Shown one piece after another: positions 55,262 through 64,000 of a stretch of 64,000 nt of DNA (position 1 is its first letter; the number at the start of each line of letters is the position of its first letter). Location of the stretch: assembly GCA_003970805.2 (NCBI GenBank), contig CP051152.1, positions 1,178,001-1,242,000 of the forward strand, given 5' to 3'. Origin of the DNA: Undibacterium piscinae (GTDB lineage: Bacteria; Pseudomonadota; Gammaproteobacteria; Burkholderiales; Burkholderiaceae_D). Below the pieces are notes generated by a model. The model did no database searches. It saw nothing but the letters and a program-made list of their open reading frames with translations, and had not been told where the DNA came from. The translations under genes were made by a program, and so were the position numbers.

Positions 55262-56034
55262 TGCACGCTCATCCCGTCATCGGCGGTGACAATAGTCCCA
55301 TTTAAAAACCGCGACTCTTCAGCTGCCAGTAACAACAGTAATCCGTCCAAATCTTCCGGCACACCAACCCGCTTCCTAGGCAACATGTCTATCAGTTTTT
55401 TACCTTGTTCACTATTAAAGTGTTCGGCGTTAATCTCCGTAGAGATATACCCCGGGCAGATGGCGTTGACGTTGATACCAAACTTCCCCCACTCCACCGC
55501 CATCGCTTTCGTCATATGAATGACGCCCGCTTTACTCATGCAATACACACCGATTTGCGGCAATACGCGTAAACCGGCAACCGAAGCGATATTGATGATG
55601 CGGTGCTGCTTTTTAGGGTCGCCCTTGTAGCGCGCGATCATACGTTTGGCAGCCTCTTGCGCCACAAAAAACGCACCGCGTTGATTGGTATCCATGACGT
55701 AGGCATAATCTTCCGGTGTCACGTCCAGCAGTTTTTGAGTCGTAGAGACACCGGAATTATTAATCAGGATATCGATGGGGCCAGCCTCAGTCTCGGCATG
55801 AGCGATGGCTGATTTGATGCTGGCATAGTCTGTAACATCCAAAGCCACTACATGAGCGGCGCCGCCCTCGGCCTCTATCTCAGCGCGTAACTCTTTGAGC
55901 CTGTCGATGCGACGCGACGCGAGCACAACCTGAGCCCCGGCTTGCGCCAAAATTTTAGCAAAGCGGGCACCAAGACCGCTGGAGGCACCGGTAACGAGTG
56001 CGATTTTTCCTTCGAAGTTAACTTCAATGCCCAT
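55258..56034 (-). CDS. SDR family oxidoreductase
   Basis: 258-aa short-chain dehydrogenase with TGASSGLGARFA at the cofactor site, NNSGVST near residue 90, catalytic Ser-Tyr-Lys (IASVAGL, YCMSKAG) and ICPGYISTEIN. The ATG at 56034 follows GGGAGA; the frame runs on to 56049. It resembles 3-hydroxyacyl or acetoacetyl-CoA reductases, but the substrate cannot be named. Coupled to the thioesterase. Confidence 0.92.
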   Translation of the reverse strand: MGIEVNFEGKIALVTGASSGLGARFAKILAQAGAQVVLASRRIDRLKELRAEIEAEGGAAHVVALDVTDYASIKSAIAHAETEAGPIDILINNSGVSTTQKLLDVTPEDYAYVMDTNQRGAFFVAQEAAKRMIARYKGDPKKQHRIINIASVAGLRVLPQIGVYCMSKAGVIHMTKAMAVEWGKFGINVNAICPGYISTEINAEHFNSEQGKKLIDMLPRKRVGVPEDLDGLLLLLAAEESRFLNGTIVTADDGMSVQ

Positions 56035-56336
56035 CTGACTCTCCCGCAAATATTTTTGAATAATCGTACTACTCTAATTGGTTCGCTATCATGACATACA
56101 CACCATGTTACTGTTTTATATATTCCACATTTCATCCGGTTTTCAAGGAAATATCCAGCGAAGGTGCATGAAACTACTGCAACTTATGCATCGCTCTGAG
56201 ATAATTCTCCCGTTTTCCGGTGCAACAAAAATATTTTAGCGATATTGCACCGCTTGCAGAATACAGTCACAGCATATAACATGCTTACAACAAATAAGCA
56301 CGTTCGTTCGTAAAATTTTTTAAAGCGATAAAAGTC
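56035..56336. other. Divergent promoter region of the SDR and ETF-QO genes
   Basis: 302 bp, AT-rich. An inverted repeat GGTGCAA / TTGCACC (56219-56251, 19-nt spacer) lies about 85 bp upstream of the ETF-QO start and may be an operator. No small gene seen. Confidence 0.45.
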
Positions 56337-58001
56337 ATGACACAAAGCCTGATAGAGCAATACGGTCCGCGCGACGCGATGGAATATGACGTGGTCATTG
56401 TCGGCGGCGGTCCAGCAGGCTTGTCCGCTGCGATCAAATTAAAACAACTTGCCGCAGAAACAGGTCGCGAAGTATCGGTCTGCGTGCTGGAAAAAGGCGG
56501 TGAGCCTGGCGCACATATTTTGTCTGGTGCCGTCATGGACCCTAAGGCACTCAGCGAGTTATTCCCTAACTGGAAAGAGATGGGCGCACCGCTAAATACC
56601 GAAGTCACTGAAGACCGGGTATTAGTTCTGACCGAGAAAAAAGCCTATAAAACTCCAAACTGGATGCTACCAGCCTGTTTTGAAAATCATGGCAACTACA
56701 TTGTCTCGCTCGCTAACGTCACCCGTTGGTTGGGTCAGCAAGCCGAAGCGCTTGGGGTCGAAGTATTCCCGGGATTTGCCGCGGCCGAAGTCTTATACAA
56801 CGAAGATGGTTCCGTCAAAGGTGTAGCGACTGGCAATATGGGTGTAGACAGACATGGTGCCGCCTCGTCTTCATTCCAGCTCGGGATGGAATTGCATGCA
56901 AAATACACGCTGTTCGCAGAAGGCGCACGCGGTCATCTCGGCAAGCAAGTCATGGCCAAGTACGACCTGAATAAAGGTAAAGATCCGCAATCCTATGGCA
57001 TCGGGATCAAGGAATTGTGGGAAATTGATCCTAAACAGCATCAGGCTGGCTTGGTTGTACATACCACCGGTTGGCCTTTAATGGATCAATACAGTGGTTC
57101 CTTCCTGTATCACCTCGAAAATAATCAGGTTGCAGTTGGCTATGTGGTTGGACTCGCCTATGAAAATCCTTACCTGTCTCCATACGAAGAATTCCAGCGC
57201 TTCAAGACTCATCCTGCGATTCGCGGCTTCTTCGAAGGCGGAAAGCGTATTTCTTACGGCGCGCGCGCGATTACCGCCGGTGGCTTACAGTCTTTACCGA
57301 AACTTGTTTTCCCTGGTGGCGCCTTAATTGGCTGCGATGCCGGCTTCCTGAACATGAGCCGTATTAAAGGTAGTCATGCAGCGATCAAGACCGGTATGCT
57401 GGCGGCCACAGCGGCATTTGACGCCCTAGGCGCAGAACGTCAACATGACGAACTGTCCGCCTATTCAACCTCCTTTGAGCAGTCCTGGTTGCACGAAGAG
57501 TTGTACACAGCCCGCAATGTGAAGCCATTGCTGAAAAAAGGTACCTATGGTTCACCATTGGTCTGGCTTGATCAGATGATTTTACGTGGTAAAGCACCAT
57601 GGACCTTACATCACACTAAGGCCGATCACGAATGCCTGCGCCCGGCTTCTGAATTCACACCGATCACGTACCCGAAACCGGACGGCAAATTGACATTCGA
57701 TCGCCTGTCGTCAGTATTCATTTCCAATACGAACCACGCTGAAGACCAGCCTATCCATTTGACCCTGAAAGACGCGAATGTGCCTGTCAACGTCAATCTG
57801 GCGACCTATGCGGGTCCGGAATCACGCTATTGCCCGGCAGGCGTGTATGAGTTTGTGAAAACCGATGAAGGCGCTGATCGCTTACAAATTAATGCACAGA
57901 ACTGCGTCCATTGCAAAACCTGTGACATTAAGGATCCAAGCCAAAACATCATCTGGGTAACACCAGAAGGTGGCGGTGGCCCTAACTATCCGAGTATGTA
58001 A
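56337..58001 (+). CDS. Electron transfer flavoprotein-ubiquinone oxidoreductase
   Basis: Membrane-associated enzyme passing electrons from ETF (acyl-CoA and amine dehydrogenases) to ubiquinone. The 554-aa protein has the FAD motif VVIVGGGPAGLSAAIKL near residue 17, a quinone-binding middle (GGKRISYGARAI) and the C-terminal [4Fe-4S] ligands (CPAGVYEF ... NCVHCKTCDIKDPSQNI). Length is normal. A strong terminator follows. It links fatty-acid and ketone-body metabolism here to the quinone pool used by complex I genes downstream. Confidence 0.97.
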   Translation: MTQSLIEQYGPRDAMEYDVVIVGGGPAGLSAAIKLKQLAAETGREVSVCVLEKGGEPGAHILSGAVMDPKALSELFPNWKEMGAPLNTEVTEDRVLVLTEKKAYKTPNWMLPACFENHGNYIVSLANVTRWLGQQAEALGVEVFPGFAAAEVLYNEDGSVKGVATGNMGVDRHGAASSSFQLGMELHAKYTLFAEGARGHLGKQVMAKYDLNKGKDPQSYGIGIKELWEIDPKQHQAGLVVHTTGWPLMDQYSGSFLYHLENNQVAVGYVVGLAYENPYLSPYEEFQRFKTHPAIRGFFEGGKRISYGARAITAGGLQSLPKLVFPGGALIGCDAGFLNMSRIKGSHAAIKTGMLAATAAFDALGAERQHDELSAYSTSFEQSWLHEELYTARNVKPLLKKGTYGSPLVWLDQMILRGKAPWTLHHTKADHECLRPASEFTPITYPKPDGKLTFDRLSSVFISNTNHAEDQPIHLTLKDANVPVNVNLATYAGPESRYCPAGVYEFVKTDEGADRLQINAQNCVHCKTCDIKDPSQNIIWVTPEGGGGPNYPSM

Positions 58002-58021
58002 TTGATATCCGGATTTTGAAT

Positions 58022-58056
58022 AAAAAAAGCCGCTAATTTGATTAGCGGCTTTTTTA
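58022..58056 (+). terminator. Rho-independent terminator after the ETF-QO gene
   Basis: AAAAAAAGCCGCTAAT pairs with ATTAGCGGCTTTTTTA across TTG, 20 bp after the stop. A-tract and T-tract on either side allow action in both directions. Confidence 0.93.
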
Positions 58057-58122
58057 TGCTTCATTGATTATTTTAATCTGGCATGGTCTGGTAATTAGGT
58101 ACGAAGTAAACGCAACGCCAAA

Positions 58123-58689
58123 TTACCATTTCTCTTGGCTGATCTTTTCCAGCCAAAACGTACCTATAACAGTTTTTACATCGGTAATTTGCCCGGTTTT
58201 CACCCAATTGAGGACATCCGAGAGCGGTGCCTTAAAAGTATCCAGAAACTCACCATCATCTAGTTGTGCATCGCCGGCGGTCAAGCCCCGTGCCAGGAAA
58301 ATATCCAGATGCTCGTCAGAATAGGCAATTGCATTGTGTATCGTGCATAAAAACCGCCAGTCAGTAGCGGTATATCCGGTTTCTTCGCGCAACTCCCGTT
58401 GCGCACAAGCCAAAGCAGCTTCACCGGTATCGATTTTACCCGCGGGAAACTCTAGAAAAACCTGATTCAAGGGATAGCGAAATTGACGTTCTAGCAGCAC
58501 GCTGCCGTCATCAAACAAGGGCAAGATAACTACCGCACCGGGATGTTTGATGTATTCACGGCTAACGTGCTTACCATCGGGCAGACGTACCGTATCTTTT
58601 TCGACTTTCAGAAAACTGCCATTGTAAGCAAGCGTAGTCTCTGTGCAGATCTCCGCTAAATGTGGATTGCTTGCAGGGTCAAGTTTCAA
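58123..58689 (-). CDS. NUDIX hydrolase (ADP-ribose pyrophosphatase-like)
   Basis: 188-aa protein with a complete Nudix box: GKIDTGEAALACAQRELREE followed by TGY, near residue 83. The FPAG before the box is typical of the ADP-ribose pyrophosphatase (NudF-like) class, which recycles NAD breakdown products. It is the last gene of the minus-strand nuo run, 9 bp after the DUF2818 gene, as in other Burkholderiales. Confidence 0.93.
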   Translation of the reverse strand: MKLDPASNPHLAEICTETTLAYNGSFLKVEKDTVRLPDGKHVSREYIKHPGAVVILPLFDDGSVLLERQFRYPLNQVFLEFPAGKIDTGEAALACAQRELREETGYTATDWRFLCTIHNAIAYSDEHLDIFLARGLTAGDAQLDDGEFLDTFKAPLSDVLNWVKTGQITDVKTVIGTFWLEKISQEKW

Positions 58690-58698
58690 TGTGCCTGC

Positions 58699-58998
58699 CT
58701 ACTTCTTTAGATAACGATAGACAAAGCCAGGGAAAGCCATCACGACAAACAGACAGGCTGTAATCGCATAGAATTCCCAGGTTTGATTGAAGCGGTTTCC
58801 GGTGATTGACTCAAGCGTAAACGCCAGCGCACCCAAAGCAAAATACAATACGATGAGCTCTATCAAACGCAGAAAAAACGTTTTTTTCGGAAAGCGTTGC
58901 AATGCTATCAAAGCAAAGCAACGTTCATTAATAAACGGAAGATTTGCCGCGAATACTGCCAGCAAAATCACTAACCAACTAGCGGCAGAAACGTTCAA
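58699..58998 (-). CDS. DUF2818 family membrane protein
   Basis: 99-aa protein with three predicted TM helices (residues ~5-22, 40-62, 75-93) and conserved ANLPFINERCF near the N-terminus. Characteristically placed between nuoN and a Nudix gene in Burkholderiales, which suggests a link to complex I or simply conserved position; function unknown. Confidence 0.9.
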   Translation of the reverse strand: MNVSAASWLVILLAVFAANLPFINERCFALIALQRFPKKTFFLRLIELIVLYFALGALAFTLESITGNRFNQTWEFYAITACLFVVMAFPGFVYRYLKK

Positions 58999-59020
58999 AA
59001 CAAATCCTCTTGTGTCTCAA

Positions 59021-60514
59021 TTAAGAAGCTAAAGTTTTAACTATCGCCGCAGCGCATGTTGACATCAGGGAACCCGGCATCAAGCCCAATACCAAGACTG
59101 CCAAACCATTAATACTTAACACTATACGCATATCGGTACTGGCAACAATAACACCCTTATCGGCAGGCTCATCAAAATACATCAGTTTGACCACACGCAG
59201 GTAATAGAACGCACCGATCAAAGAGAAGATTACCGCGAGTATCGCCAACCAGATCTGACCGGTAGAAAGAACCGCCTGTAGCACAGACAATTTGGCGTAG
59301 AAACCCATCATCGGCGGAATACCAGCCAGCGAGAACATCAACAGCAGCATGATGAAAGCAAACCAAGGGCTACGCTTATTCAAGCCCTTCAGATCACTCA
59401 GATTTTCAGCTTCAAAACCTGAGCGCGCCAACAACATGATGACGCCGAAACTACCTAAGGTAGTAAATACATACGTGATGCTATAGAACATCGACGCGCT
59501 ATAAGCATCCGCCGCCAGACTGACATTCCCGTTGGAAACGCCAGACAACAAGCCCAGTAACATAAAGCCCATTTGTGAAATGGTCGAATACGCCAACATC
59601 CGTTTCAAATTTGTTTGCGCAATCGCGGTGATGTTACCAACAGCCATAGACATAACCGCCAGAACGATCAACATTTGCTGCCAATCTATCGCTCTCGGGA
59701 ACAAGCCCTCAACCAGCATACGGAAACAAATTGCGAATGCCGCCAACTTAGGTGCGCCACCTAACAGCAAGGTTACGGCAGTAGGGGAACCCTGATACAC
59801 GTCTGGTACCCACATATGGAATGGTACTGCGCCAAGCTTGAAGGCCAGACCGGCAACCAAGAACACGGTACCGAATACCAAGATCGTTTTATTTGCCGTT
59901 GGAGAGGCTGCCGCTTTCGCCATTTCGCTCAGATCGAGAGTGCCAGTTGCACCATACAACATGGAAATACCGTAAAGCAAAAAGCCTGAGGCCAATGCGC
60001 CAAGAATGAAATACTTCATTGCAGCTTCGGTAGAGACTGTGTGCTCGCGGCGCAATGCAACCAATGCGTACAACGACAATGACATCAATTCCAATCCCAG
60101 ATAGATAATCAAAAGATTATTTCCGGAAATCATAATCATCTGACCCAACAAGGAAAACAGTGCAAGAACATAAAATTCACCACCAAGCACGCCGCTAGTC
60201 ATACCCCGGTCTGCCACGTACTGGCGACCATAAATCATCGTAACGCCGACAGCAATATAGGAAAACAGCTTCAACAGATTACCCATAGGGTCAGACACGA
60301 ACATGTTGTTACTGACATAGACGGTGCCTCCGTCTGAATTCATCATTGTCAGCGCGCCACAAACGGCCAAGCTCAATAAACTCAGTACGTAAGTGACATT
60401 GCGCTTGTCATCAGCGAGGAACATGTCGATCACCAAAATTAAGCAGATGGCCAACAGCAAGAATATTTCAGGATAAAGAGGTATCAGGTTCATATTATTC
60501 ATTTGTACTAACAT
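59021..60514 (-). CDS. nuoN: NADH-quinone oxidoreductase subunit N
   Basis: Antiporter-like proton-pumping subunit of complex I, 497 aa with about 14 TM helices. Typical parts are [16 protein letters not shown], the discontinuous-helix region [16 protein letters not shown] and [14 protein letters not shown]. Starts at ATG 60514; two further in-frame Met (60502, 60493) are also possible. Follows nuoM by about 58 bp. Confidence 0.97.
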   Translation of the reverse strand: MLVQMNNMNLIPLYPEIFLLLAICLILVIDMFLADDKRNVTYVLSLLSLAVCGALTMMNSDGGTVYVSNNMFVSDPMGNLLKLFSYIAVGVTMIYGRQYVADRGMTSGVLGGEFYVLALFSLLGQMIMISGNNLLIIYLGLELMSLSLYALVALRREHTVSTEAAMKYFILGALASGFLLYGISMLYGATGTLDLSEMAKAAASPTANKTILVFGTVFLVAGLAFKLGAVPFHMWVPDVYQGSPTAVTLLLGGAPKLAAFAICFRMLVEGLFPRAIDWQQMLIVLAVMSMAVGNITAIAQTNLKRMLAYSTISQMGFMLLGLLSGVSNGNVSLAADAYSASMFYSITYVFTTLGSFGVIMLLARSGFEAENLSDLKGLNKRSPWFAFIMLLLMFSLAGIPPMMGFYAKLSVLQAVLSTGQIWLAILAVIFSLIGAFYYLRVVKLMYFDEPADKGVIVASTDMRIVLSINGLAVLVLGLMPGSLMSTCAAAIVKTLAS

Positions 60515-60572
60515 TTATCTGCACTTAGGCGCATCACGGATGCGCGTTAAGTCAGCAACTCAATAGGTCAAA

Positions 60573-62066
60573 TCAGGGCGCTATCTTTGATACCGCTACA
60601 TGCTTTAACAGATCGGTGACAGAAACCTGCATTGCGTCGGTAAATGGAGCCGGGTAAAGACCCATTGCGATCACTGCAATAGCCAACATACCAAGCATGA
60701 AAAATTCACGTTTATTTAAATCAGTCAACTGAGCAACGTGCTCATGAGTAACTGCACCAAACACAACCCGCTTAACCATCCACAAGGAGTAGGCTGCGCC
60801 GAAAATTAAAGCCGTCGATGCCAGCATGCCAATCCAGAAATTGTATTTCACGGCCCCAAGTATCACCATGAATTCTCCGACGAAACCGGAGGTCGCTGGC
60901 AGACCGCAGTTAGCCATAGAGAACAACACAAATAGAGCGGCAAACTTAGGCATGGTGTTTACCACTCCTCCGTAATCAGCAATATTACGGGAATGCACTC
61001 GGTCATACAAAACTCCGATACACAAGAACATCGCGCCGGAAATAAAACCATGGGAGATCATTTGCACGATCGCACCTTGCACCGACATATCGTTAAACAT
61101 GAAGAAACCTAATGTTACGAAGCCCATGTGAGCGATCGATGAATAGGCAACCAGTTTTTTCATGTCGGTCTGTACCAGTGCAACCAAACCGATATAAATG
61201 ACGGCGATCAGAGACAGGGTAATCATGAAACCGGACAAGTAATGACTTGCATCCGGAGCGATCGGTAACGAGAAACGCAAAAATCCGTAAGCACCTAACT
61301 TCAACATGATAGCCGCCAACACCACGGAACCACCGGTAGGCGCTTCAACGTGCGCGTCTGGCAACCAGGTATGAACTGGCCACATCGGCACCTTAACGGC
61401 AAAAGCCATGAGGAAGGCGATGAACAACATGATTTGCGTATCCAAGGACAATGCCAAACCGTGCCAGGTCAAGATATCAAAAGAATTACCTGACTTGAGG
61501 TAGAGATAAATAATCGCTACCAAGGTTAACAACGAACCCATCAACGTGTACAAGAAAAATTTAAACGCTGCATAAACCCGGTTCGGCCCCCCCCATACAC
61601 CGACGATGATATACATCGGGATCAGGGTCGCTTCAAAAAATACGTAGAACAGCAAACCGTCGGTAGCGCAGAACACGCCTATCATCAGACCAGAGAGAAT
61701 CAGAAAGGCCCCCATGTACTGAGCCACTTGCTTCTCAATCACTTCCCACGCTGCGATCACCACAATCACGGTAATGAATGCAGTCAGTGGCACCAGCCAT
61801 AGGGAAATACCATCAACACCCAAAGCATAAAATGCATGTATGCGTTCTATCCAAACACTTTTCTCGACAAACTGCATACCATGGGCAGCGTTATCAAAAC
61901 GCTGGACCAATGGAATAGTCACTAGAAAACTGGCGATCGCGCCAATCAGCGAGACGCTGCGCACCAGACCGGGATTATTGTCACGCCCAAAGGCCAGGAT
62001 GAAAAATCCGAACGCGATAGGACACCAGATCGCAAGGCTTAATAAGAAGGAGTTTGACTGCATCAT
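60573..62066 (-). CDS. nuoM: NADH-quinone oxidoreductase subunit M
   Basis: Antiporter-like subunit of complex I, 497 aa. The conserved Glu/Lys proton pathway is visible (FEATLIPMYIIVGVWGG, VPMWPVHTWLPDAHVEAPT, LMAFAVKV), and GLPATSGFVGEFM is present. Starts with paired ATG codons (62066/62063). Between nuoL (20 bp) and nuoN in the conserved order. Confidence 0.97.
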   Translation of the reverse strand: MMQSNSFLLSLAIWCPIAFGFFILAFGRDNNPGLVRSVSLIGAIASFLVTIPLVQRFDNAAHGMQFVEKSVWIERIHAFYALGVDGISLWLVPLTAFITVIVVIAAWEVIEKQVAQYMGAFLILSGLMIGVFCATDGLLFYVFFEATLIPMYIIVGVWGGPNRVYAAFKFFLYTLMGSLLTLVAIIYLYLKSGNSFDILTWHGLALSLDTQIMLFIAFLMAFAVKVPMWPVHTWLPDAHVEAPTGGSVVLAAIMLKLGAYGFLRFSLPIAPDASHYLSGFMITLSLIAVIYIGLVALVQTDMKKLVAYSSIAHMGFVTLGFFMFNDMSVQGAIVQMISHGFISGAMFLCIGVLYDRVHSRNIADYGGVVNTMPKFAALFVLFSMANCGLPATSGFVGEFMVILGAVKYNFWIGMLASTALIFGAAYSLWMVKRVVFGAVTHEHVAQLTDLNKREFFMLGMLAIAVIAMGLYPAPFTDAMQVSVTDLLKHVAVSKIAP

Positions 62067-62086
62067 GATTTATTTTTTATGGTCAC

Positions 62087-64000
62087 TTATTTTGCAAACG
62101 GGAAAGGCATGAAGTACACCAGGAATCCCAATACACCCAATATCATTACGAAAGCATAGTGATAGATATAACCGGTCTGGAACAAGCGAGCGCCTTTGGA
62201 CATCCAGGCAACTAGTTTCGCGCTGCCATTCACAACCAAACCATCGATCAAGCCTTTATCACCGACATTCCAGAATCCTTCACCGAGTATGCGTGCGCCA
62301 CGTGCGAAAAATACTTCATTGAATTTATCCAGGTAATACTTATTGTCGAGTAAGGCGTACACCGCGCCAGAGTGCTTCTTGATTGTCGCAGGGATGACAG
62401 GCTTCACCATATAAAAGAAATATGAAGTAGCAACACCAGCTACGGCCAACCAAAACGGTAAGGTAGTCAAACCGTGTATCGCCATTGCCATCGGACCGTG
62501 AAACGCATGGCGCAACTCTTCCATCGCATGATGATTTTCTCCGACCAGAATAACGCCATTGAAAAAGCTACCAAATAACATAGGTTCGATCGCTATGAAA
62601 CCTACAATTACCGAAGGTATCGCCAGCAAAACCAACGGCAACCAAACCACCATAGGAGATTCGTGCGGCTTTTGACCAGGAGCTAATCCATGATGATGGT
62701 CGTCGGCGTGATCATCATGCGCATCGGCATGGTGATCATTGTGATGCTCCTTACCAAAACGCTCTTCGCCATGAAATACCAGGAAATACATACGGAAAGA
62801 ATAAAATGCGGTGACAAATACACCGGCTAGCACGGCAAACTGGGCAAAACCAGCACCAGGTAAATTAGTCGCCAACACCGCTTCAATGATGCTGTCCTTA
62901 GAATAGAAACCGGAGAACAATGGGGTGCCTATCAAAGCCAGCGATCCCAATAGAGAGGTAATCCATGTAATCGGCATATATTTGCGCAAGCCACCCATAT
63001 TGCGGATGTCTTGATCATGATGCATACCGATAATCACGGAACCCGCGGCCAGGAACAATAAGGCTTTAAAGAACGCATGTGTCATCAGATGGAACACCGC
63101 AACTGAGTAGGCAGACGCACCCAATGCCACTGTCATATAACCCAACTGAGATAAAGTAGAGTACGCAACCACACGTTTGATATCGTTCTGGATAATCCCC
63201 AGAAAACCCATAAACAACGCGGTGATAGAACCGATGATCATAATAAACGACAGTGCCGTATCTGACAGTTCAAACAACGGCGACATACGGGCAACCATGA
63301 AGATACCGGCAGTTACCATTGTTGCGGCATGAATCAGTGCAGAGATAGGCGTTGGGCCTTCCATGGAATCAGGTAACCATACATGCAAAGGAAATTGTGC
63401 AGATTTACCCATGGCGCCGATGAACAGGCAAATACACGCGACGGTGAGCAGCAACCAGTCGGTACCAGGCAAGGTGAGCGCAAGCAATTGCTCTTTCTTA
63501 GCGAAAATCTCTGCATAATTCATAGAACCAGCATAAGCGACTAGCAATCCTATACCAAGGATGAAGCCAAAGTCACCGACGCGATTAACCAGAAAGGCTT
63601 TCATGTTGGCATAAATGGCCGTTGGCTTGGTATACCAAAATCCTATCAACAGATAAGAAACCAATCCGACTGCTTCCCAGCCAAAGAACAACTGCAAGAG
63701 GTTATTGCTCATCACCAGCATCAACATCGCGAATGTGAAAAGCGAGATGTAGGAGAAGAAACGGTTATAACCGTCATCATCCTTCATATAGCCGATGGTA
63801 TAAATATGCACCATCAGCGATACGAAAGTGACGACACACATCATCATTGCCGTGAGGCTATCAACCAGAAAACCCACTTCCAGTTTGAGGCCAGCAACGT
63901 TCATCCACTGGTATAAAGTTCCATTATAGCTAGCGCCATCCATGACTGCGGATAACGTCAGACAAGAGATAACAAAGGCGATCAACACGCCAAGTATCGT
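62087..64000 (-). CDS. nuoL: NADH-quinone oxidoreductase subunit L (5' end beyond window)
   Basis: Largest antiporter-like subunit of complex I with the lateral helix that spans the membrane arm. At least 637 codons are in the window; the frame remains open to the edge, so the N-terminal ~45 residues lie outside. Recognisable parts are FFGWEAVGLVSYLLIGFW, the FPLHVWLPDSMEGPTPISAL region (seen as HVWLPDSMEGPTPIS) and the C-terminal lateral helix. A His/Asp-rich loop (HNDHHADAHDDHADDHHHG) near residue 430 is an unusual-looking but known-type insertion that may bind metal. Confidence 0.97.
   Translation of the reverse strand, partial: TILGVLIAFVISCLTLSAVMDGASYNGTLYQWMNVAGLKLEVGFLVDSLTAMMMCVVTFVSLMVHIYTIGYMKDDDGYNRFFSYISLFTFAMLMLVMSNNLLQLFFGWEAVGLVSYLLIGFWYTKPTAIYANMKAFLVNRVGDFGFILGIGLLVAYAGSMNYAEIFAKKEQLLALTLPGTDWLLLTVACICLFIGAMGKSAQFPLHVWLPDSMEGPTPISALIHAATMVTAGIFMVARMSPLFELSDTALSFIMIIGSITALFMGFLGIIQNDIKRVVAYSTLSQLGYMTVALGASAYSVAVFHLMTHAFFKALLFLAAGSVIIGMHHDQDIRNMGGLRKYMPITWITSLLGSLALIGTPLFSGFYSKDSIIEAVLATNLPGAGFAQFAVLAGVFVTAFYSFRMYFLVFHGEERFGKEHHNDHHADAHDDHADDHHHGLAPGQKPHESPMVVWLPLVLLAIPSVIVGFIAIEPMLFGSFFNGVILVGENHHAMEELRHAFHGPMAMAIHGLTTLPFWLAVAGVATSYFFYMVKPVIPATIKKHSGAVYALLDNKYYLDKFNEVFFARGARILGEGFWNVGDKGLIDGLVVNGSAKLVAWMSKGARLFQTGYIYHYAFVMILGVLGFLVYFMPFPFAK

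Noticed and set aside
1..64000. CRISPR array or prophage
   Set aside because: No regularly spaced direct repeats and no phage structural or integrase genes were seen.

Overview
The window looks like a chromosomal segment of a betaproteobacterium, most likely of the order Burkholderiales and probably close to Oxalobacteraceae (Undibacterium/Herbaspirillum-like). This is inferred from gene order (tig-clpP-clpX; dnaX-ybaB-recR; nuoLMN followed by a DUF2818 gene and a NUDIX gene), the PHB/ketone-body genes, the DUF3482/DUF2868 pair and moderate GC. No rRNA gene is present to confirm it.

Layout. 1-3.7 kb: protein quality control (clpX, clpP, tig) and tRNA-Leu(UAG), all on the minus strand. 3.9-8.2 kb: a two-gene RND efflux operon. 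8.4-13.4 kb: squalene/hopanoid genes hpnC, hpnD and a broken hpnE, with a small lipoprotein, an M24 peptidase-fold protein and a three-repeat lipoprotein between hpnC and hpnD. 13.6-14.7 kb: a Sel1-repeat membrane protein. 14.8-25.9 kb: a type II secretion operon transcribed gspG-H-I-J-K-L-M-N-D-E-F, with no gspC. 26.3-34.9 kb: an orphan molybdenum hydroxylase large subunit, DUF1289, marC, a class III CoA-transferase, recR, ybaB, dnaX and a short arfB. 35.3-41 kb: a heme-type PAS-GGDEF-EAL protein and the DUF3482 GTPase/DUF2868 membrane protein pair.

41.5-44.4 kb is the accessory part. It holds a small array of integron gene cassettes (four genes, three recognisable attC sites, no integrase in the window), then about 1 kb without genes that carries a 220-bp-arm imperfect inverted repeat and a dispersed palindrome also found at 35.2 kb. 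capA with a small secreted-protein gene follows, then an IS66 transposase truncated at its 5' end directly against the relA stop codon. 47-58 kb: relA, ridA, an alpha/beta hydrolase, bdhA, scoAB, a PAS-LuxR regulator, a thioesterase, an SDR enzyme and ETF-quinone oxidoreductase, i.e. ketone-body/short-acyl-CoA metabolism feeding electrons to quinone. 58-64 kb: NUDIX, DUF2818 and complex I genes nuoN, nuoM and nuoL (nuoL cut by the window edge).

Two places deserve caution. At 13.1-13.9 kb and 24.5-25.6 kb, short segments are repeated in tandem with one copy damaged by many small indels. The first coincides with loss of the hpnE 3' end. The second splits gspH into one complete and one truncated copy. 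Both could be assembly artefacts rather than biology. The most interesting genuine signals are the integrase-less cassette array, the inverted repeats ahead of the gsp operon, and the short arfB.
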